Positions 51,460 to 64,000 of a DNA stretch of 64,000 nt are shown here, piece after piece. The DNA comes from Leptospira sanjuanensis (GTDB lineage Bacteria; Spirochaetota; Leptospiria; Leptospirales; Leptospiraceae), in NCBI RefSeq assembly GCF_022267375.1, contig NZ_JAIZBH010000001.1:2328501-2392500 (forward strand), written 5' to 3'. Numbering within the stretch: position 1 is the stretch's first letter; each line of letters opens with the position of its first letter. The notes beneath the pieces were generated by a model, which was not told where the DNA came from, ran no database searches, and saw only the letters and a list, made by a program, of their open reading frames with translations. Both the position numbers and the translations under genes were made by a program.

Positions 51460-53754
51460 ATGGACTTTTTTTTAATCATCGTTGTTCTCATGGCGATCCT
51501 CGGAGTCGGAGATCTCTTAGTCGGAGTTTCGAACGACGCAGTAAACTTTACGAATTCCGCCGTGGGTTCCAAAGCATCCTCTAAAAGAATCATTCTGGTC
51601 GTAGCGGGAATCGGAATTATCCTCGGCGCACTTTCTTCCACAGGAATGATGGAAGTTGCGAGAAAAGGGATTTTCCATCCGAGCGGTTTCGCGCTCCAGG
51701 ATTTGATGTTTTTATTCTTCGCTGTGATGCTGACGGACATCGTTCTTCTGGATCTTTACAACACTCTCGGACTTCCTACATCGACTACGGTATCCTTGGT
51801 TTTCGAACTTTTAGGAGCGGCCCTCGCGATCGCATTCTTAAAAACGGGAACCTTAAACGGAGCCTTTCAGATCATCAACTCGGAAAGCGCATTGAAGATC
51901 ATCTTCGGAATCATAACGAGCGTGATCGTGGCGTTCTTTTCGGGAATGATATTGCAGTTCGTTTTCCGATTCATCTTCTCCTTCAATCTGAAGAATTCGA
52001 TGAAATACTTCGGAGGATTGTTCGGCGGTCTTTCTATGACGACGGTGGCGTTTTTTACGCTTTTATCCGCGATGAAAGGCTCCAGCGTAATCCCGCCCGA
52101 AATCGTTAAATACATCAACGAAAACTTTACGAACATTCTTTTAGCGACGTTCGCGGGATTCGCGATCATTTTCCAATTCTTTGTATTATTAGAATGGAAT
52201 ATTCTAAAATTCTTGGTTTTAGTCGGAACCGGGTCTCTCGCGATGGCTTTTGCGAGCAACGACTTAGTGAACTTCATCGGGGTTCCTCTCGCGAGTTTCG
52301 CGACCTGGAACCTGATCCAAGCGGGGGGCGGGGACGCGAGCGCTCTTGCAACCGGACTGGCGGGAAACGTTCCTACTCCGAACTTTATCCTGTTAGGCGC
52401 GGCTTGTGTGATGCTTTTCCCGCTTTGGTTTTCCAAAAAAGCGTCAACGGTCACACAAACCGAAGTGACTCTCGGTTCCCAAGGAGAAACATTAGAAAGT
52501 TTTAATACGAGTTTGGTTGCGCGCGTTTTCGTTCAGATCGCTCTCGGAATCTACACTCCGATCAAGGCGATACTTCCCGCGGGTGTCCGCAACTTTATCG
52601 GAAAACGTTTCGAACAAAGAAACGGCTTTGCGGAAATCGTAAAAGTTCACGAAACCGAAGCGTTCGATATGCTTCGAGCTTCCGTGAACATTCAGATTTC
52701 CAGCGCGTTGATTTTGATCGGAACCCTCTACAAACTTCCTCTTTCCACAACCTTCGTAACGTTTATGGTGGCGATGGGAACGTCATTGACCGACGGAGCC
52801 TGGAACAAGGACAATGCCGTCAACCGAGTGAGCGGTGTTCTTACCGTTGTGGGCGGCTGGTTCTTCACCGCGATCATGGCGTCGACGACTGCGGGAATCA
52901 TCGGTTCGATTCTTTATCTATTCGGATTTTCTTCCGTGATCGTTCTCGTGTTGGTGGCGGGGCTTTTGATCTTCCTCTTCGGAAGAATCCACAAGAAGCG
53001 TCAGGAAACCTACGACGAGAATCTCGAAAAACTCATCACTCTCAAAAAACATCCCGAGCGCGCCCTTTCCAGAACGATTTCTTCCATGCTCGCGAGCTTG
53101 AGCGTTGCGAGAAAGGCTCTGAACAACGCTTGTGCCGGTTATGTAAACGGTAAGAAGAAGAATTTCAGACAAACTCAGAAACTTCTAAAAGACCTAAAGA
53201 AAATGAGAGAGAATTCCCTCTCAAGCTTTCTGTCGATCGCGAATAAACACTTGGAAGAAGACGATCTTTCCTCCATACATCCGATCACCGAATCGATCAA
53301 TCATTTGGATCGAATTACGGAAAGCATCTGGAACATTTTGAGAACGTCTTCCAACGGAATCAGTTCTTTCCACGAAGTCTCCAAGGACGAAAAGGAAGAA
53401 GTCAAGGAGCTCAGAAAGTCCGCTACGAACCTGATGGAGCTGCTCGCGGATTCGGATAAGTTCCCGGATCTTTTGGAAAAAGCGAGATCGGAAAAGAAAA
53501 CCAAAAATCTTGAAAAGATCAAACAGAATATCTACAAGAGTCAGATGAAGCGGATCAAGAAAGGAGATAGTAAGCTGAAATCCAGCGTTTCCTATTTCGT
53601 GATCATAGACGAACTGATCGACATCAACGAAAACCTTCTTTCTCTCGCGGAAGAATTGAGCGTTGCGATTCCTTGGACTGAAAAGAAAAAGATCGAATTG
53701 CAAAGCAAGTCCCTTCTCGCTCTGAAATCGGAAGAAAAGAAAAAGAAGAAGTAA
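51460..53754 (+). CDS. PiT-family phosphate transporter with fused C-terminal PhoU-like helical domain
   Basis: The 764-residue protein opens with a PiT domain: GVSNDAVNFTNSAVGSKA near residue 24 and a second repeat with FASNDLVNFIGVPLASF near 265, plus about twelve membrane helices. Residues 530-764 are cytoplasmic, highly helical and charged (TESINHLDRITESIWNIL, DELIDINENLLSLAEEL), resembling a PhoU/DUF47 bundle. Elsewhere such a regulator is usually a separate protein beside pit. It probably imports phosphate using proton or cation gradients. A strong terminator follows 24 bases after the stop. Confidence 0.88.
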   Translation: MDFFLIIVVLMAILGVGDLLVGVSNDAVNFTNSAVGSKASSKRIILVVAGIGIILGALSSTGMMEVARKGIFHPSGFALQDLMFLFFAVMLTDIVLLDLYNTLGLPTSTTVSLVFELLGAALAIAFLKTGTLNGAFQIINSESALKIIFGIITSVIVAFFSGMILQFVFRFIFSFNLKNSMKYFGGLFGGLSMTTVAFFTLLSAMKGSSVIPPEIVKYINENFTNILLATFAGFAIIFQFFVLLEWNILKFLVLVGTGSLAMAFASNDLVNFIGVPLASFATWNLIQAGGGDASALATGLAGNVPTPNFILLGAACVMLFPLWFSKKASTVTQTEVTLGSQGETLESFNTSLVARVFVQIALGIYTPIKAILPAGVRNFIGKRFEQRNGFAEIVKVHETEAFDMLRASVNIQISSALILIGTLYKLPLSTTFVTFMVAMGTSLTDGAWNKDNAVNRVSGVLTVVGGWFFTAIMASTTAGIIGSILYLFGFSSVIVLVLVAGLLIFLFGRIHKKRQETYDENLEKLITLKKHPERALSRTISSMLASLSVARKALNNACAGYVNGKKKNFRQTQKLLKDLKKMRENSLSSFLSIANKHLEEDDLSSIHPITESINHLDRITESIWNILRTSSNGISSFHEVSKDEKEEVKELRKSATNLMELLADSDKFPDLLEKARSEKKTKNLEKIKQNIYKSQMKRIKKGDSKLKSSVSYFVIIDELIDINENLLSLAEELSVAIPWTEKKKIELQSKSLLALKSEEKKKKK

Positions 53755-53778
53755 GAATTTAAAACATCTTCGATTTTC

Positions 53779-53816
53779 AAAACGCCGCGTTTCGCTCTTT
53801 GCGACCGCGGCGTTTT
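53779..53816 (+). terminator. Intrinsic terminator of the PiT gene
   Basis: AAAACGCCGCG and CGCGGCGTTTT form an 11-bp perfect stem with a 16-base loop, followed by further T. It sits 24 bases after the stop. Confidence 0.85.
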
Positions 53817-53830
53817 TATTTTTGGGTGAA

Positions 53831-54016
53831 TGCAGGAGTTCCCACAAGAGTTTGGTCTTTCGGTAATTTACAAACTTCTGATTTGATCTTCTTTCGTTGG
53901 AGTTCCCACAGAAATCTTCCGGGGCCGGGATCTTCGGCTAGTTTACGAAGCTTTCAGGCGATTTTATAATCGTTTTCGTTGCAGTTCCTACATCCGAGAT
54001 ACTTGGAACTACAAAC
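53831..54016. repeat. Second cluster of the dispersed 16-bp repeat
   Basis: Copies lie at 53831-53846 (TGCAGGAGTTCCCACA), 53897-53910 (a 14-base form ending GGAGTTCCCACA) and 53977-53992 (ending GCAGTTCCTACA). A degenerate reversed copy lies at 54001-54016 (core GGAACTAC). The spacers before the second and third copies are themselves alike (each ends TTTTCGTTG or CTTTCGTTG). The 325-base gap between the PiT and clpX genes holds no gene I can see. Confidence 0.75.
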
Positions 54017-54079
54017 TTAGAGAACGTATTACATTTACCTAACCACGCGCGCAACCAAGGTGCACTAGTATCGCTAACG

Positions 54080-55342
<1,263 letters not shown>

Positions 55343-55356
55343 GGGAGCGCTCCTTA

Positions 55357-57302
<1,946 letters not shown>

Positions 57303-57341
57303 GATGCAAATCGGCCTGGGGAAGGGTGATATAAAAGAAAA

Positions 57342-57413
<72 letters not shown>

Positions 57414-57476
57414 GATTATTTCAGGTAGATCCATGATTTTCGCCAAAAGTCCGGTGTAAACACACTTTTTGGAGAA

Positions 57477-58115
57477 TCATCCTTTCTTCAGAATTTTTTG
57501 AACAAAGGGGAAAAGATTTTTCGCAAGGATCCGATGTCCTTCCGCAGTGGGATGAATTCCGTCTTTCTGATTCAACTTTTTGATTCCGGCCACCCCGTCC
57601 ATAAAGAACGGAACGAGAGGAAGATTTTCTTCCTTGGAAAGTTTCGGATAAACGGCTTCGAATTTCTGACGATATTCTTTTCCGAGATTCGGAAACGTTT
57701 TCATCCCCACGAGAAGAATCTTCGCTTTCGGATTTTTCTTTCTCACTCTTGCGATGATCTCTTTTAAATTTTTCTGCGTTTGATCGGGAGAAATTCCCCG
57801 CATCGAATCGTTCGCTCCGAGTTCCAAAACGAATACGTCGAACCCGCCCGACATCGCCCAATCCAAACGTGCGAGTCCGCCCGAGGTCGTGTCGCCGCTC
57901 ATTCCCGCGTTGATCGCTTGGGAAGAAATTCCGTTTTTGGAAAGTTCTTTCGCGATCAGATGAGGAAACGCTTCTTCGGGAGAAGAGAGTCCTAGCCCCG
58001 CGGTCAAACTGTCTCCGAAAAAAAGAATTCTTACCTGCGAGGAATTCGAATCGGCAAAAAGCGAAGTGAAACACAAAGAACACAGAATTATAAGGTAGGA
58101 TCGGAAACGGATCAT
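57477..58115 (-). CDS. GDSL-type esterase (TesA-like), secreted
   Basis: The 212-residue precursor has a signal peptide ([21 protein letters not shown]). GDSL hydrolase blocks follow: [13 protein letters not shown] (Ser), [27 protein letters not shown] (Asn) and [13 protein letters not shown] (Asp/His). TesA-like enzymes are thioesterase/lysophospholipase/arylesterases of the periplasm. The substrate here is unknown. It is divergent from the NagZ-like gene. Confidence 0.92.
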   Translation of the reverse strand: MIRFRSYLIILCSLCFTSLFADSNSSQVRILFFGDSLTAGLGLSSPEEAFPHLIAKELSKNGISSQAINAGMSGDTTSGGLARLDWAMSGGFDVFVLELGANDSMRGISPDQTQKNLKEIIARVRKKNPKAKILLVGMKTFPNLGKEYRQKFEAVYPKLSKEENLPLVPFFMDGVAGIKKLNQKDGIHPTAEGHRILAKNLFPFVQKILKKG

Positions 58116-58127
58116 AACGAAGGTTTA

Positions 58128-59918
<1,791 letters not shown>

Positions 59919-59956
59919 TGAATCCGGTTTTTGAGGAAGTGTTGAATTCGCTGGTT

Positions 59957-59980
59957 TTTGTGGGAGTTCCCGCAAAAATC
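59957..59980. repeat. Dispersed repeat copy with extended palindrome (left member of a pair)
   Basis: TTTTTGTGGGA and TCCCGCAAAAA form 11-base arms around GT, with one T/G mismatch. The 16-base core (59961-59976) belongs to the family at 10324 and 53831. It lies 39 bases after the NagZ-like stop. Confidence 0.75.
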
Positions 59981-60086
59981 AGCTCGAGAAAGGGGTTGAT
60001 AAAGTATAATTTTCTGATATTGAGAAAATCTCCGACGTTTCCCACCTCCTCACCCCTCCACCCTAGATCAGGGCGGGGCCGCAGAA

Positions 60087-60122
60087 TTTGAGGAAATGCG
60101 GGAGTTCCCACAGTTCCTCAAA
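60087..60122. repeat. Dispersed repeat copy with 36-base palindrome (right member of a pair)
   Basis: TTTGAGGAA and TTCCTCAAA flank the 16-base core TGCGGGAGTTCCCACA (60097-60112), giving a 36-base near-perfect palindrome (mismatches at one outer A/G and one C/A). The core is close to the reverse complement of the copy at 59961-59976, so the pair could form a larger hairpin. It lies just upstream of hemW. The 228-base gap holds no gene. Confidence 0.8.
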
Positions 60123-60146
60123 TAGAAAGTATTCGTCGATTTAGTT

Positions 60147-61319
60147 ATGAAAAACGACAAGAAGAATCCCGAAACTCCGGTCCGAAAGATTGGAATTCCG
60201 GGAATCTACGTCCACTACCCCTACTGCATTCAAAAATGCGAATACTGTGATTTTTATTCGATCGGGAACGGAAAAAATCCGATCCCGGACGAAACCGGGC
60301 TCTTCCGCAGATACAAGGAAGAAACGGAGCGCAGAATCGCGGACAATCCCGAAATCCTCGACCTAAAATTCGACACGATCTTTTTTGGAGGCGGAACTCC
60401 TTCCAGAGCCGACATTTCTCAAATCGCGGACCTGATCGACTTCTTCAAAAAAAATATTCAACTTTTAGAATATTCTGAAATTACGATGGAGTGCAATCCA
60501 GAGGACATCACGCCGGACTTTCTGCGATCGATCAGTCAGGCCGGAATCAACCGCATTTCCGTCGGAATCCAGAGCTTTGATCCGGAAAAATTGAAATTTT
60601 TGGGAAGGCATTACGATCCGGATCGATACGGAAACATTCTCGAAACGGTAAAAAATTCTCCGATCTCCAATTTTTCCGCCGATTTGATCTACGGAATTCC
60701 GGGACAAACCGTCGACGCGATCCTAAAGGATATCGTTCAGGTTTTGTCGGCCGGAGGAAAACACATCAGCCTCTACGCTCTCACCGTGGAAAAAGGAACC
60801 GAATATTCAAGAAAGGTAATAGATCGCGTCGTCCCCGAACCCGAGGAAGCGATCCAAGAAGAGGTTCTCAAGCTATTGCCGGAAATGTTGGCTCCATACG
60901 ATTTGTTTCAATACGAGGTGAGCAACTATTCCAAACCCGGATTCTTTTCCAAACACAACCTCAAATATTGGACGATGGAATACTATTTGGGAATCGGGGC
61001 GGGCGCACACGGTTATCTGCCTTCGGGAAGATACTCCAATCCGAGAAACGTGGAGACTTACAAACGCAGAGAATTCTCCGCCGAATACGCGAAATCCGAT
61101 CTCTATGAAGAATTGATTCTATCTTTGTTCCGATTGTTCGGACCGATTCAAATGGAAACTTTTTACGAACTGATTCCCGAAAAGAGAGAAGTTTTAAAAC
61201 GACATCTGGAAGAACTCGCTTCTTCCGGGCTTTGCGAATTTTCCCAGGGAATCTTTCGTTGGAAACCCGAAGCGGTTCTCTTTTTGGATACTTCCATCCT
61301 CAAACTCTCTTCCATCTAA
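60147..61319 (+). CDS. hemW: Heme chaperone HemW (radical SAM, HemN-like)
   Basis: The 390-residue protein has the radical-SAM cysteines C27, C31 and C34 in [34 protein letters not shown] and [14 protein letters not shown] motifs (here [15 protein letters not shown]). The HNxxYW sequence KHNLKYW, which marks HemW rather than coproporphyrinogen oxidase HemN, is present near residue 272. HemW inserts or transfers heme. The start is ATG at 60147. Confidence 0.93.
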   Translation: MKNDKKNPETPVRKIGIPGIYVHYPYCIQKCEYCDFYSIGNGKNPIPDETGLFRRYKEETERRIADNPEILDLKFDTIFFGGGTPSRADISQIADLIDFFKKNIQLLEYSEITMECNPEDITPDFLRSISQAGINRISVGIQSFDPEKLKFLGRHYDPDRYGNILETVKNSPISNFSADLIYGIPGQTVDAILKDIVQVLSAGGKHISLYALTVEKGTEYSRKVIDRVVPEPEEAIQEEVLKLLPEMLAPYDLFQYEVSNYSKPGFFSKHNLKYWTMEYYLGIGAGAHGYLPSGRYSNPRNVETYKRREFSAEYAKSDLYEELILSLFRLFGPIQMETFYELIPEKREVLKRHLEELASSGLCEFSQGIFRWKPEAVLFLDTSILKLSSI

Positions 61320-61762
61320 GAAACCGTCCCCGAAACCGCTCGTTATGAAGCACAGTTTCCGAAACGAAACCTTGGGACTTGTCTTTTTATCAAAGTAGAA
61401 TGCGTTTTAGAGATACGCCATAAACTTAAAAAGAATTTATTTCCATTTTATAATCCACGCTCATCACAAACCGTTTCTTGGTAAAAAAGGAAACAAATTC
61501 AAACCCTTTTGTAACGCACATACAAATCGTTTTCGGGAGCCGCGGCCCATCCACCATTCTATCCTTTGGATAGAATATTCAAAAATAATTGTATACAATT
61601 TTCAATATATATCAGAATTATAATTGATAGTAAACCCAATAAATACGAACTCCGTTTTGTATTCAAACGATTAACATTCGACGAAAAATATCAAAACGGT
61701 TTTCGAAGCAAAATCAGGAACGTATTCTTTTTATACCATGCAGTTAGACAAAAGAGAGAACC
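61320..61762. other. AT-rich intergenic region with a hairpin and palindrome
   Basis: This 443-base region lies between hemW and the thioesterase-like gene. It is AT-rich, unlike the flanks, especially from 61577 on. It holds a perfect 9-bp hairpin with a 3-base loop at 61556-61576 (ATTCTATCC/GGATAGAAT) and a perfect 14-base palindrome at 61587-61600 (AATTGTATACAATT). Both lie 160-200 bases upstream of the next gene and could be a regulatory site. I see no gene in it. Confidence 0.55.
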
Positions 61763-62170
61763 ATGATTCAATCCCATACAAAAACACACCAATTCGAAAC
61801 TTCCTTCGCCAAACAAGAATGTGACGAAAACGGAAGTTTAAACATAGAAAATGCGCAGAAACTTTTGAACGAAGCCAGAAAGGAGGCTTTAAAACAAGCG
61901 GGTTTCGATTCTTCCCAAACGAATACGGCTCACATAGAACCTCTTGTTCTCTGGTCGGAAAGCGATTATAGAGGAACGATTCAATTTCCCGATTCGATTC
62001 TCATTCAAACCGAGTTTCGTATGATTACGAATGCACGGTATCGAATTCTTCAAAGATTGATTCGAAAATCCGATCGGAAGGTCGTATGCAATTCGAATTC
62101 GTTTTGTATACTTTTCGATTCCGATCGAAAACGACCTTGGAAACAATCCGTTTCCTTGCGGGCAGTTTGA
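61763..62170 (+). CDS. Hotdog-fold acyl thioesterase-like protein
   Basis: The 135-residue cytoplasmic protein resembles the YbgC/FadM 4HBT family: an Asp-Asn segment (CDENGSLNIENAQKLLNEAR, similar to the D…G.NN..Y...FE.AR core), then LVLWSESDYRGTIQFPDSIL and the strand pair with YRILQRLIRKSDRKVVC. The usual HVNN is replaced by SLNIEN, so activity is uncertain. The ribosome site (GAGAG) is modest. Its upstream region is AT-rich and it may be differently regulated. Confidence 0.6.
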   Translation: MIQSHTKTHQFETSFAKQECDENGSLNIENAQKLLNEARKEALKQAGFDSSQTNTAHIEPLVLWSESDYRGTIQFPDSILIQTEFRMITNARYRILQRLIRKSDRKVVCNSNSFCILFDSDRKRPWKQSVSLRAV

Positions 62171-62194
62171 GTTTTTAAAAAGAAAGAAAGATCG

Positions 62195-62219
62195 ATCGGA
62201 TCTTTTATCGATATTCGAT

Positions 62220-62231
<12 letters not shown>
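62195..62231. terminator. Composite stem-loop between convergent genes
   Basis: ATCGGATCTT and AAGATCCGAT form a 10-bp perfect stem. Inside it, after two T on each side, ATCGA and TCGAT form another 5-bp stem with a 3-base loop. The right arm lies in the last codons of ilvH. It can act in both directions between the genes ending at 62170 and 62220. Confidence 0.65.

Positions 62232-64000
<1,769 letters not shown>

Noticed and set aside
57443..57472. Hairpin between the GDSL esterase and the tRNA gene
   Set aside because: The arms CCAAAAGT/ACTTTTTGG include a bulge and no T-run follows, so I do not call it a terminator.

Overview
The window reads as chromosomal DNA of a Leptospira species. 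The evidence is the spirochaete-type gene content and order, permissive lipoprotein signal peptides (…FSNC, …LSSC, …FAGC), many PAS/histidine-kinase proteins with the HisKA_2-type H-box, and long surface-lipoprotein ORFs. Base composition looks richer in G+C than L. interrogans, which would suit one of the higher-GC members of the pathogen-related clade; this is inference, since no 16S gene is present. Coding is dense on both strands. I saw no insertion sequence, prophage, CRISPR array or rRNA. One tRNA (Gly-GCC) is present.

Layout. Positions 1-9372 hold a leftward block: hisD, panC, mfd, a SurA-like lipoprotein, uppP and the start of lptD (cut by the window edge). Positions 9474-17118 hold exonuclease III, a Cys-rich secreted protein, a DUF302 protein, a membrane-anchored AraC regulator, a fatty acid hydroxylase/sterol desaturase family protein, an epoxide-hydrolase-like enzyme and a glycerate kinase. 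Positions 17115-23229 hold a REC-GGDEF cyclase, a three-gene copper-handling cassette with a 13-Cys copper-storage protein, a kinase pair and a cyclophilin. Positions 23421-31971 hold an envelope signalling/surface block: class III adenylate cyclase, FecR/FN3 protein, outer-membrane-type protein and beta-helix lipoprotein. Positions 31987-41347 hold an ABC-F ATPase, several PAS kinases, a lipoprotein hydrolase and a cyclic-nucleotide-binding protein. Positions 41487-44027 hold a DUF445 operon. Positions 44057-49233 hold a leftward run: PAS kinase, PAS-SpoIIE phosphatase and pgsB-pgsC-pgsW for poly-gamma-glutamate. Positions 49353-53754 hold an RRM protein, an FKBP, an SrkA-like kinase and a PiT transporter with a fused C-terminal helical domain. 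Positions 54080-57413 hold tRNA-Gly-tig-clpP-clpX. Positions 57477-64000 hold a GDSL esterase, a NagZ-like glycosidase, hemW, a hotdog thioesterase-like gene and ilvH/ilvB (ilvB is cut by the window edge).

Themes. Envelope biogenesis recurs (lptD, uppP, SurA-like lipoprotein, pgsBCW, nagZ). So does second-messenger signalling: a cAMP cyclase, a cNMP-binding protein and a c-di-GMP cyclase. The most interesting items are the poly-gamma-glutamate operon without pgsA, translationally linked and preceded by a PP2C-type phosphatase; the copper-storage cassette; and a dispersed 16-bp palindromic repeat family found in three intergenic clusters, often as inverted pairs.
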